A DNA stretch of 58,025 nt, taken from Bacteroidales bacterium Bact_09 (GTDB lineage: Bacteria > Bacteroidota > Bacteroidia > Bacteroidales > UBA932). Positions 35,277-43,962 of the stretch are shown here, piece by piece. A program made the position numbers and the translations under genes. The notes beneath the pieces are model-generated. The model ran no database searches, was not told the DNA's origin, and worked only from the letters and a program-made list of their open reading frames with translations. Numbering within the stretch: the first letter of the stretch is position 1; every line of letters begins with the position of its first letter. The DNA is taken from positions 1-58,025 of the forward strand of contig LUZA01000059.1 of the NCBI GenBank assembly GCA_001603455.1, written 5' to 3'.

Positions 35277-37928
35277 ATGGAACTACCTGCAATATACGAC
35301 CCTTCTGTAACAGAAGGAAAATGGTACAGTTACTGGCTGAAACACCGCTTTTTTCACTCTATCCCTGACCAGAGACCCAAATACAGCGTTGTGATCCCTC
35401 CGCCCAATGTCACCGGAGTCCTGCACATGGGCCACATGTTAAACAACACCATCCAGGATGTGCTGGTAAGACGTGCCCGCATGCAGGGAAAGAACACCTG
35501 CTGGGTACCAGGTACGGACCATGCATCCATTGCTACCGAAGCCAAAGTTGTGGCATTGCTGAAGAAAAAAGGGATCCACAAATCGGATATCACCAGGGAA
35601 GAATTTTTGCAACATGCCTGGAAATGGAAAGAAAAACACGGCAATATCATTCTGGAACAACTTAAGAAACTGGGCGCTTCCTGTGATTGGGACCGCACGG
35701 CTTTTACCATGAATCCGGCCATGAGTCGCGCTGTAGTGGACACTTTTGTGTTCCTCTACAACCAGGGGCTGATATACCGTGGTGTACGTATGGTCAACTG
35801 GGATCCCCAGGGAGGTACGGCTGTCAGCGATGAGGAGGTCATTCACCGGGAGGTAAAAGAAAAACTTTATTACCTGAAATATTACTTCAGCAGGAACGGG
35901 AAAAGGGATAATAAATACCTGTCCGTTGCCACCACAAGGCCCGAAACCATCATGGCTGACGTAGCTGTATGTGTAAATCCGCAGGATGAACGATACGCTC
36001 ACCTGGTAGGAGAGAAGGTGCTTATTCCCTTGATAGACAAGGAAATACCGATCATTGCCGATGATTATGTAACCATGGATTTCGGGACGGGCTGCCTGAA
36101 GATAACACCGGCTCACGATCCTAACGATTATGAAATAGGACTACGTCATAAACTCCCTGTTGTAGATATACTTAACCTGGATGGCACGCTCAATGCAGAT
36201 GCACGGATCCTGGTAGGGAAGGACCGGTTTGAGGCCCGCAGAAAGATCCGCCTGATGCTGCAGCAGGATGGCTTCCTGGAGAAAGAAGAACCGTATGTCA
36301 CCCAAGTGGGCTTTTCTGAAAGGACAGATGCGGTGATAGAGCCGAGACTGTCTCTGCAGTGGTTCGTCAAACTTGACATCCTGGCCGCAAGAGCATTAAA
36401 GTATGTGGAAGACGGACACGTAAGGCTCATCCCCGACAAATACCGCAATACTTACCGTCACTGGATGGAAACAGCGCGTGACTGGTGCATTTCGCGCCAG
36501 TTGTGGTGGGGACAACAGATCCCTGCCTGGTACCTTCCTGACGGTGAAGTGGTAGTGGCCCCGAACGCTGAAGAAGCCCTGGCGCTGGCACAAAAGAAAA
36601 ATTTTGCCATCAAGGCGGAGGACCTGAAACAGGACCCCGATGTGGTGGACACCTGGTTTTCCTCGTGGCTCTGGCCCATCTCGGTCTTTGATCCGGAAAA
36701 ACCAGGCCATCCTGACAAAACGCCCAACAGGGAACTGGCCTATTACTATCCCACCGATGACTTGGTTACTGCCCCGGATATTCTCTTTTTTTGGGTGGCA
36801 CGGATGATCATGGCCGGAGATCTGTTCTGCGGTCAAAAACCATTTACCAACGTTTATCTGACAGGGATGGTACGCGATAAGATGGGCCGCAAAATGTCCA
36901 AATCGTTGGGTAACTCACCTGACCCCATAGGGCTTATGAACGTTTACGGAGCCGATGGTGTGCGTATGGGACTGATGCTTTGCACTTCTGCCGGGAACGA
37001 TATTTTGTTTGACGAGACACAGGTAGAACAGGGGCGCAATTTCTGTAACAAGATCTGGAATGCTTACCGGCTGGTGCGTTCCTGGCAACGGGACCCCTAC
37101 CTTCCGGTGGAAGAAACATCCCGCCAGGCCGTACGCTGGTTTAGCCAGTTGCTTGCCCTGACTAGGGAAGAGGTAGAGGACTTGTTCTCAAAATACCGTC
37201 TGTCAGAAGTCCTGATGCTTCTTTACAAACGATTCTGGGATGATTTCTGCTCCTGGTACCTCGAGATCATCAAACCGTCCGCAGATGCGGGCAAAAGGAT
37301 AGATGCCACGACATATGATGCCACCCTTGGATTCTTTGACCTGTTGCTGCACCTGTTGCACCCCTTTATGCCATTTATCACGGAAGAACTGTGGCAGAAT
37401 CTGAAGGATCGCAAGGAAGGCGAAAGCATTATGGTATCGCCCGTTCCGGAAACAGGCACTTACAATGCTGCGGAACTGGAGGATTTCTCTCGTTTGCAGG
37501 AACTGATAACTGCCATTAGGGGCGTCCGGCAAAACAAACAGATATCCCGGCAAACAGAACTTAAACTGTACATCAGGGGATATTTTCCGGACCATCTGTC
37601 TGTCGTAGTCATGCGCATGGCAGGACTGAATCAGATCATGAAGGTAACCCAGGCCCCAGGCGAAGGCAACGTATATGCATTCCTGATAGGCACTACAGAG
37701 TTTTTCATACCTCTGGGGCACCTTTTGAATACCGAAGAAGAACGTACCAAACTGAATGGGGAACTGGCTTACTACCGCAAATTCCTGGCTGCTGTTGAGA
37801 AAAAATTGTCCAATGAAAATTTCTTGCAACGTGCTCCCGGAGAGGTAGTGGCAACCGAACGAAAAAAACGTTCCGATGCAATGGCAAAAATTGCCGCTCT
37901 GAAGCAGCAATTATCACTATTACAATGA
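35277..37928 (+). CDS. valS: Valyl-tRNA synthetase
   Basis: Charges tRNA-Val and edits mischarged threonine. The class I signature is VLHMGHML (48-55; HMGH variant of HIGH), preceded by PPPNVTG. KMSKS (near 540) is in GRKMSKSLGNSPDP. The editing domain carries TTRPETIMADVAV and ITPAHDPNDYEIG. The C-terminal ~70 residues form the coiled-coil tRNA-binding arm (ELAYYRKFLAAVEKKLSNENF). At 883 residues it is full length. It leads a nine-gene run; its stop overlaps the next start as ATGA. Confidence 0.96.
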   Translation: MELPAIYDPSVTEGKWYSYWLKHRFFHSIPDQRPKYSVVIPPPNVTGVLHMGHMLNNTIQDVLVRRARMQGKNTCWVPGTDHASIATEAKVVALLKKKGIHKSDITREEFLQHAWKWKEKHGNIILEQLKKLGASCDWDRTAFTMNPAMSRAVVDTFVFLYNQGLIYRGVRMVNWDPQGGTAVSDEEVIHREVKEKLYYLKYYFSRNGKRDNKYLSVATTRPETIMADVAVCVNPQDERYAHLVGEKVLIPLIDKEIPIIADDYVTMDFGTGCLKITPAHDPNDYEIGLRHKLPVVDILNLDGTLNADARILVGKDRFEARRKIRLMLQQDGFLEKEEPYVTQVGFSERTDAVIEPRLSLQWFVKLDILAARALKYVEDGHVRLIPDKYRNTYRHWMETARDWCISRQLWWGQQIPAWYLPDGEVVVAPNAEEALALAQKKNFAIKAEDLKQDPDVVDTWFSSWLWPISVFDPEKPGHPDKTPNRELAYYYPTDDLVTAPDILFFWVARMIMAGDLFCGQKPFTNVYLTGMVRDKMGRKMSKSLGNSPDPIGLMNVYGADGVRMGLMLCTSAGNDILFDETQVEQGRNFCNKIWNAYRLVRSWQRDPYLPVEETSRQAVRWFSQLLALTREEVEDLFSKYRLSEVLMLLYKRFWDDFCSWYLEIIKPSADAGKRIDATTYDATLGFFDLLLHLLHPFMPFITEELWQNLKDRKEGESIMVSPVPETGTYNAAELEDFSRLQELITAIRGVRQNKQISRQTELKLYIRGYFPDHLSVVVMRMAGLNQIMKVTQAPGEGNVYAFLIGTTEFFIPLGHLLNTEEERTKLNGELAYYRKFLAAVEKKLSNENFLQRAPGEVVATERKKRSDAMAKIAALKQQLSLLQ

Positions 37929-40900
37929 AATACAGGTGTATTATCCTTGCATTTCTGTTTTTATTTAATCTGTCAAACTGCGTCAAAGTCACTGACCTGG
38001 ATGACAATGCCACCATTTTTACCTGCAGTATAACAGGAGTTATGCCCGGTGCCGTGATCTTTAACGATCCGGTAGTGGATAAGGGCACAATTGTTTTGCC
38101 CATGGATTACGGAAAATATGAATTTCCTGTAACCGTGACCCTGAACATCAAAACAAAACAGACCATAGACAAGATACTGGGCTTGGATGAGGGCAATACC
38201 CTTGTTTTTGATAATGAAGGCACTGTACGCAAGATCCATCTGATAGCCCTAAGCGGAATGGTACATACCTACGAGATCCGCATTGAAGTTGCTTCGCGCA
38301 GCGACGAGGCTATGGTAAAGACCGCACTATTGCAAGAATACAGTCCCGCCGGATTCATGCTTTCCAACCAGCTGGTTGTTGATATTGTCGATAATTGTAT
38401 AAATATCTACGCTTTAAAAGGAGAATTCCTGCCCCTGACTGTCCGCCTGCATATAGAACTGAGTGAAGGTGCCAAGATGGAAGATCCCGGATCAGTACAT
38501 ACCTTCATGATAGATGCGTATGATACGGGAATTCCTTTTACAGTCTTTGCCGAGAGCGGAAAAAAGGAAACCTGGTTCGTCCGTCTGACCGGTGTAGAGG
38601 AGGTGAAGAATTCTTCCCAGATTGACCGGGATACCTGGGAACGGATGGTGCCTTTGGAGCCTTACCAGGTCATGCTGGAACCCCAGGGATTGCTATTCAT
38701 GAATATACACTCCGATGAGATCAACAGCAGATTTGTGGCCTCCATACGAAACAATGGCATTCCTTTCCCGTGGAATGTGCGTTTTGGTTTTGATATAAAT
38801 CCTTATATACTGACGATCAACCTTATTCCCGGACAGAATTTTGTGATCAACGAATGGGAAAACACCCGGACCTTTTATCTGGTGGATATCTTATCGCTCA
38901 ACGCCCGTGCCTGGGAGTTGACCTGGAACCGCTGGCTGAATCCTGCGAGCCTGGTGGAATCGTTCACTATAAGTGAATACGAATCGCTTAACAACGAGAT
39001 CCGTCTGGGCCAGCCTGTTGTTGATACACTGCGGTCAGTAGTGGAGATCCCTGTGCCGGAAGGAAAAGATTTTCCGTTGCACATAACAGGCTACCAATTG
39101 ACCGTTTCTGATTATGCATCGGCCAACCTGGCTTCTGAAATAACATTCGGCTCCTATGACAGCGTGGTACCCTTTATTGTGACTTCCCAGTCAGGGATTC
39201 AGCGCCAGTGGACATTACAGCTGGATCCGTGGTTCAAGACAGGTGCAGATATCCTGTCCTTTATGGTGGAAAACTTTCATTCAGAAGAAGGGCTGGTCAG
39301 GCTGGAAAGCAATACTGCAAACATTGATCAGGAAATCAATACTGTGACACTGGTGTTGAAGGCAGGCTACGACTTCCCGCTGGTCATTGATGGATTTACC
39401 CTGGATTTGTCCCCGGGAGCAACATTACAGGAAAACTATACAGGAGGAATATTCTTCAATACCATAAACGAAACCGTCCCGCTGACAGTAGTTGCAGAAA
39501 GCGGAGATACAAAGGAATGGAAATTGCAACTGGCAGATGAACGCATAGAGAACCTGGAAGCCATTGTACTGGATTATCGCATTGAAAGCTATCAGGGAAC
39601 CAGCCAGACGGCCAACAATATTTTATTGGAGGAACAGGGTCTGATAGATACATTGTCCCGCACAGTCACTTTAGTTATCAACGACTGGTCTGCAAAAATG
39701 CCGGTTACAGTCAACGGGATTATGAGCCTGTCCAAAAATGCGCGTTTACAGGGAGATATCTCATCCTTAAGCCATAGTGTGGTCTTCCGGACAACAGGGG
39801 ATCAATACCATTTTTCGATCACTTCGGAAAGCGGTACAAATAGTACCCACTGGACATTGAAGCTGGAAGACCGCTCTCCTGAAAGACTGTCAGGGGCAGA
39901 AGTGGTAAACTTTGTCACCGGCAATCCCTCCTCGGGTTTTCTCTTTGACCAGAAATTCCTGGAGCCCGATACGGGCACTATAGTTCTTTTAGTGCATACA
40001 AGACCGTCTCCTGATGCCCGGCTGACCATCAAGCCCGGGATCACTGTCAGTGAACGGGCACGCCTGCTGGGGATCACTTCGGGAGCTCCGCTTACCCTGT
40101 CTTTCACCCAACCAGCCACCTTCAGGGTAATGGCCGAAGACGAGACCATCCGGGAATGGGAGATAAGGCTGATCTATGCGCCACAAGTACCCAACAGTGG
40201 CTTTGAAGAATGGGGAAATGTGGAGAATGTGATGAATATCCTGCCTTCCAACGGCAAAGGCTGGACAACTGCAAATAATTCCCAAGTTATGGGGACAATG
40301 CGTGTTCAGGGAAAAGACAGTCCTTATGCCGCCCAGATGCTTACGCAGCTCAAAACCGTCAACCTGGTGATAATAAAAATAACGAGCCTGGCTGCTGGCG
40401 CTGTGTTCCTGGGCAGGTTCAATTTCAGCGTGGATGTGGATGCCGTGATGAATCCCCCCACCATGTCCGATTTCGGGATCCCTTTCGCGCCCGGTCTTAA
40501 CCCCATAGGATTTGAAATAGATTATAAATACCATAACGGAGGTCAGCGTTATTATACCGAAGTTTACCGTGGCCCGCTGGGCATGCCTGCTTTCAGGGAC
40601 CCCAAAAAGATAGACGGTTCGGACATGGCCGTGATTGCCACGGAACTGCATTATAACGCTTCCGGGAGCTGGTCCTACGATCTGAAAAACAAACCAACCT
40701 TGATCGCCGATAACGAAATCATTACCCAGGGGACTCAAGGCTGGACGCATGCCCGGCTACTGTTCAATAAAGTACCGGGAAAAGAATATCTGAACATGAC
40801 ACACCTGGTGGTCAGAATGTCTTCTTCCTACCAGGGAGATGAATATAAAGGAGCAGACGGCAGCCGTCTGACGGTTGACAATTTCAGGCTGATCTATTAT

Positions 40901-40933
40901 CTTCCCGGTGAAAACACAATAATTCTTGAATGA
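37925..40933 (+). CDS. Repeat-containing lipoprotein with C-terminal PCMD domain
   Basis: A 1002-residue lipoprotein; the leader ends in NLSNC with C19 the likely lipidation site. The body contains about six Ig-like repeats, each closing with a motif of the form AESG....W..(L) - for example FAESGKKETWFVRL (near 210), VTSQSGIQRQWTLQL (421), VAESGDTKEWKLQL (523), TSESGTNSTHWTLKL (634) - resembling DUF5018-type repeats. From about 757 (VPNSGFEEWGN) to the end lies a PCMD (putative carbohydrate metabolism domain), ending LTVDNFRLIYY. Such proteins are thought to be surface carbohydrate-related, by inference only. Its start overlaps the valS stop by 4 bp and its stop overlaps the thioesterase start by 4 bp. 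Confidence 0.82.
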   Translation: MKYRCIILAFLFLFNLSNCVKVTDLDDNATIFTCSITGVMPGAVIFNDPVVDKGTIVLPMDYGKYEFPVTVTLNIKTKQTIDKILGLDEGNTLVFDNEGTVRKIHLIALSGMVHTYEIRIEVASRSDEAMVKTALLQEYSPAGFMLSNQLVVDIVDNCINIYALKGEFLPLTVRLHIELSEGAKMEDPGSVHTFMIDAYDTGIPFTVFAESGKKETWFVRLTGVEEVKNSSQIDRDTWERMVPLEPYQVMLEPQGLLFMNIHSDEINSRFVASIRNNGIPFPWNVRFGFDINPYILTINLIPGQNFVINEWENTRTFYLVDILSLNARAWELTWNRWLNPASLVESFTISEYESLNNEIRLGQPVVDTLRSVVEIPVPEGKDFPLHITGYQLTVSDYASANLASEITFGSYDSVVPFIVTSQSGIQRQWTLQLDPWFKTGADILSFMVENFHSEEGLVRLESNTANIDQEINTVTLVLKAGYDFPLVIDGFTLDLSPGATLQENYTGGIFFNTINETVPLTVVAESGDTKEWKLQLADERIENLEAIVLDYRIESYQGTSQTANNILLEEQGLIDTLSRTVTLVINDWSAKMPVTVNGIMSLSKNARLQGDISSLSHSVVFRTTGDQYHFSITSESGTNSTHWTLKLEDRSPERLSGAEVVNFVTGNPSSGFLFDQKFLEPDTGTIVLLVHTRPSPDARLTIKPGITVSERARLLGITSGAPLTLSFTQPATFRVMAEDETIREWEIRLIYAPQVPNSGFEEWGNVENVMNILPSNGKGWTTANNSQVMGTMRVQGKDSPYAAQMLTQLKTVNLVIIKITSLAAGAVFLGRFNFSVDVDAVMNPPTMSDFGIPFAPGLNPIGFEIDYKYHNGGQRYYTEVYRGPLGMPAFRDPKKIDGSDMAVIATELHYNASGSWSYDLKNKPTLIADNEIITQGTQGWTHARLLFNKVPGKEYLNMTHLVVRMSSSYQGDEYKGADGSRLTVDNFRLIYYLPGENTIILE

Positions 40934-41346
40934 CCATGATGGAACACACTACTAAAATTACAGTCAGATATTACGAAACAGACCAGATGGGCGTGGTACA
41001 CCACTCCAACTACATCCGCTATTTTGAAACGGCACGGGAAGAGATGATGGTTCATTACGGTGTCCCTTACGCACAGACTGAATCGCAGGGGATCATCATG
41101 CCGGTTCGCGCTGTTCACTGCGACTACATCCATCCTGCGCATTACGGTGAGGAACTTTCCGTAGTAACAAGCCTGGAAGAAATGCCGCGTTCACGCATTA
41201 CTTTCCGGTATCAGATCTTTAATCCATCGGGCGTATTGTTGGCTAAAGGATATGTAACACTGGCTTTTGTTAACGTTTCGCGTGGAGTTCCGGTCAGGGC
41301 ACCCCGTTTTCTTACGGAAGTATTGGAAAAATACATAAATTTGTAG
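40930..41346 (+). CDS. Acyl-CoA thioesterase, YbgC/4HBT hot-dog family
   Basis: A 138-residue hot-dog-fold thioesterase. The catalytic Asp lies in RYYETDQMGVVHHSNYIRYFE (about 12-32), and AREEMM and RSRITFRYQIFNPSG follow in family order. Relatives hydrolyse short-chain or hydroxybenzoyl acyl-CoA; some associate with the Tol-Pal envelope system, but no tol genes are adjacent. It overlaps the PCMD gene by ATGA; in-frame ATGs at 40936 and 40939 are alternative starts. tatA begins 18 bp downstream. Confidence 0.88.
   Translation: MTMMEHTTKITVRYYETDQMGVVHHSNYIRYFETAREEMMVHYGVPYAQTESQGIIMPVRAVHCDYIHPAHYGEELSVVTSLEEMPRSRITFRYQIFNPSGVLLAKGYVTLAFVNVSRGVPVRAPRFLTEVLEKYINL
41336..41343 (+). promoter_or_regulatory. 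Candidate internal -7 box for tatA
   Basis: TAAATTTG overlaps the last codons of the thioesterase gene and lies 21 nt before the tatA ATG. It fits TAnnTTTG, but no -33 element is clear, so an internal promoter is only possible. Confidence 0.3.
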
Positions 41347-41364
41347 AAATTAGACCAAAGGGAT

Positions 41365-41574
41365 ATGAGTAAATTATTGTTGTTTGGCACACTGGGTGCC
41401 ACCGAGATCATCATCATTGCCTTGATAGTACTGCTTCTGTTTGGAGGCCGCAAAATACCTGAATTGATGAAAGGCATAGGTAAAGGTGTAAAAAGCTTCA
41501 GGGACGGAGTGAAAGGCATTGAAGACGATCTGAAAGAAGAAGAGAAAGATTTGGATAAGGATCTTAAAGGTTAA
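41365..41574 (+). CDS. tatA: Sec-independent protein translocase subunit TatA
   Basis: A pore-forming subunit of the twin-arginine pathway. The 69-residue protein has the TatA architecture: one transmembrane helix (about 9-25, [16 protein letters not shown]), the FGGRKIPEL hinge corresponding to the FGxxKLPE signature, an amphipathic helix ([16 protein letters not shown]) and a charged tail. No separate tatB is present, as in other TatA-TatC-only systems. tatC follows 2 bp after its stop. Confidence 0.93.
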   Translation: MSKLLLFGTLGATEIIIIALIVLLLFGGRKIPELMKGIGKGVKSFRDGVKGIEDDLKEEEKDLDKDLKG

Positions 41575-41576
41575 CG

Positions 41577-42401
41577 GTGGCCGGCACTTCACGGAATAAA
41601 GATGAGATGACCTTCTGGGAACATCTTGATGAGTTCCGCAAGGTTATTTTTCGCTCTGCAATCGCCTTGATCATACTCATGGTGATTGTCTTTGTGAACA
41701 AGAACTTTGTGTTTGAGACTATCATATTTGCTCCCAGAAGCTCTGATTTTATCCTGTATAAATGGATGGGATCGCTTGCCGCATTTGTTGGGATGCCTTC
41801 CCTGGGTCCCAAACCCTTTTTACTGGAACTGCAAAACATTGAACTTGCTGCACAATTCTTCACCCATATAAACGTTTCTTTCAGCATAGCTTTTGTAATC
41901 GCTACGCCGTTCATCCTTTACCAGTTGTGGACTTTTATAAGACCTGCGTTGTATCCCAGGGAAAAAAAATCTGTGATGGGTGCTTTTGGTTGGTGTTCCC
42001 TTCTCTTTTTCCTGGGAGTCCTGACGGGTTACTTTTTTGTTTTTCCCCTGACCATTAATTTTCTGGGAAGTTACCAGGTGAGCGAATGGGTGGAAAACCA
42101 GATCACGCTCCAATCGTATATTCACATGTTCACCTGGCTGGTGATTATCATGGGCATCGTATTTGAGATGCCCGTTCTACTGCGTGTATTATCCAGACTG
42201 GGAGTCGTATCCAAAGAATTGCTGAAAAAATACCGGAAACATGCCGCCTGTATCCTGTTGACCCTGGCGGCCATCATTACGCCAAGCGGGGATGCCTTCA
42301 CCTTGTTCATCGTGGCATTACCCCTGTATCTTCTCTACGAAGTCAGCATTCTGGTATGTTACAGTAAATCGGCGGAAGAAGATGAAAAGGTCGCAGCATA
42401 G
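41577..42401 (+). CDS. tatC: Sec-independent protein translocase subunit TatC
   Basis: The signal-peptide receptor of the Tat translocase, with six predicted transmembrane helices. MTFWEHLDEFRKVIFRSAIAL near the N-terminus is the canonical TatC start region, and the periplasmic FxxxP-like YQLWTFIRPALYPREKK loop and FEMPVLLRVLSRLG follow. The start is a GTG at 41577, 2 nt after the tatA stop; an in-frame ATG at 41607 would remove the first ten residues only. The protein is 274 residues, normal length. Its 3' end overlaps the WG-repeat gene by 20 bp. Confidence 0.93.
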   Translation: MAGTSRNKDEMTFWEHLDEFRKVIFRSAIALIILMVIVFVNKNFVFETIIFAPRSSDFILYKWMGSLAAFVGMPSLGPKPFLLELQNIELAAQFFTHINVSFSIAFVIATPFILYQLWTFIRPALYPREKKSVMGAFGWCSLLFFLGVLTGYFFVFPLTINFLGSYQVSEWVENQITLQSYIHMFTWLVIIMGIVFEMPVLLRVLSRLGVVSKELLKKYRKHAACILLTLAAIITPSGDAFTLFIVALPLYLLYEVSILVCYSKSAEEDEKVAA

Positions 42402-43962
42402 GTTTCCCGTTCTGGTTTCCGGCATCATCCTGCTCTTTTGCCTGATCCTTTTTGTGATCCCTTTTTTTTGGAAGGGACCCATTTTCACGCTTCTTAAGAG
42501 CGATCTTTTTAACGGCTACTACAAAGCGCGGATCATACAACTATATCGGCCTGCTCCCGCAGAGATCATCCGGGAGCATGTGCATCTGTACAACGAAGGA
42601 TTCAAACCTGCCGATTTCCGCCCAGGACCGGTCATGATCCCCGGAAAAGGATACAATTACAAAGATTCCCTGGGACTGATCCTTACAAAGGATTTCTTTG
42701 AAGATGCAGCTCATTTCCGCAATGGCCTGGCCATGGTCAGAAAGAATTCCCGGTACGGAATGCTGGATCACAAAGGCAAAATGGTCTTGCATGCCGAATA
42801 CGATACCCTGATCCCCGTCTCGGAGGTGATCCTGACCGTACAGGGCAATTCCTACGGGGTGGCCGACAGGCGGGGACGTTTCAGGATCCCGTTGTCTTCA
42901 AGACAGATCACCAACAATTATAATGACCTTCACCTGCCTTTCCTGCTGGCTGCCGGACCTGGCGGATCTTTCACGGTCATTGACGGAAAGGGCCGTGAAA
43001 AAAACAGGCCTGCTTATGACAGCCTGGATTTCAGGGATGATGTATTTTTCGTTGGCAGGACAGGGAAGTGGGGGGTTATAGATACAAACGCGAATGAACT
43101 GGTCCCTGCAGTTTATGATCGAATTGATGTTTACGGCTACGGATATTTCACCGTCAGGTCGGGAGATAGGGAAGGTCTGCACCGTGCAGCAGAACCGGAA
43201 CCCCTGATCCCGGTTATATATGAAAAGGTTGACTTGTGCACACCAACGACCTTCCGTGTAAAAATGGATGGACATTACGGATTGCTTGACAAAAATGCCA
43301 TTACGCTCATAGAGCCGGTTTATGATACCATCTATTTCCATCATGCAGCCGAATGGATCGTCACCGGTGATCACCTGCATTATGCCATGCGAAATACAAA
43401 GGAATTGGAATACCCTTCCGGTTTTTATAACTGGATAGGTGATTGCCGGGAAGGGATGACCGTTGTACGCAATAATAACGGATACGGAATCTTGTCTGTG
43501 GATGGCGTGGAGGTTGTTTCTCCACAGTACGATTCCATTCATAATTACAGTTGCGGCGTTGCCATTGTCTGTAACAATAATCAACTTGGTGCCATAGACC
43601 AAAAAGGCGTTTTTACTATAGCCCTATCGCTTAAATTTGTAGAACTATATGATTTTCAATGTGATCTTGCACTTGCCGCACAATTTAACATGATGACCTC
43701 CCGCATCAGGAAACAATATGGTTTTGTGGATAAAAAAGGCCATACCGTGATTCCGTTTATATATGAAGATGGCCACCGGACATTCTCCAACGGGCTGGCA
43801 GGAATGAAGATCAACGGAGCCTGGGGTTTCATCAATATGGCAGGGGAAAGGATCATTCCTTTCCGGTACGATACCGTATCACGTTTTTCTCACGGCAAGG
43901 CACAGGTCTTGTACCACGGCCAGATCATGACAGTCGATTTAAAGGGGGGAACAATTGAATGA
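42382..43962 (+). CDS. WG-repeat protein with N-terminal membrane anchor
   Basis: About 526 residues. The start at 42382 (MKRSQHRF) gives a short basic stretch followed by one transmembrane helix (about 8-29, PVLVSGIILLFCLILFVIPFFW), so the rest is probably periplasmic. From about 115 onward there are around eight WG-type repeats of the form GLxxVxxxxxYGxxDxxGxxxxxxxYD, for example YGMLDHKGKMVLHAEYD, WGVIDTNANELVPAVYD, YGFVDKKGHTVIPFIYE and WGFINMAGERIIPFRYD. WG repeats (PF14903-like) form beta folds thought to bind ligands or proteins; no activity is known. It lies between tatC and an ABC-F gene, overlapping both. Confidence 0.85.
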   Translation: MKRSQHRFPVLVSGIILLFCLILFVIPFFWKGPIFTLLKSDLFNGYYKARIIQLYRPAPAEIIREHVHLYNEGFKPADFRPGPVMIPGKGYNYKDSLGLILTKDFFEDAAHFRNGLAMVRKNSRYGMLDHKGKMVLHAEYDTLIPVSEVILTVQGNSYGVADRRGRFRIPLSSRQITNNYNDLHLPFLLAAGPGGSFTVIDGKGREKNRPAYDSLDFRDDVFFVGRTGKWGVIDTNANELVPAVYDRIDVYGYGYFTVRSGDREGLHRAAEPEPLIPVIYEKVDLCTPTTFRVKMDGHYGLLDKNAITLIEPVYDTIYFHHAAEWIVTGDHLHYAMRNTKELEYPSGFYNWIGDCREGMTVVRNNNGYGILSVDGVEVVSPQYDSIHNYSCGVAIVCNNNQLGAIDQKGVFTIALSLKFVELYDFQCDLALAAQFNMMTSRIRKQYGFVDKKGHTVIPFIYEDGHRTFSNGLAGMKINGAWGFINMAGERIIPFRYDTVSRFSHGKAQVLYHGQIMTVDLKGGTIE

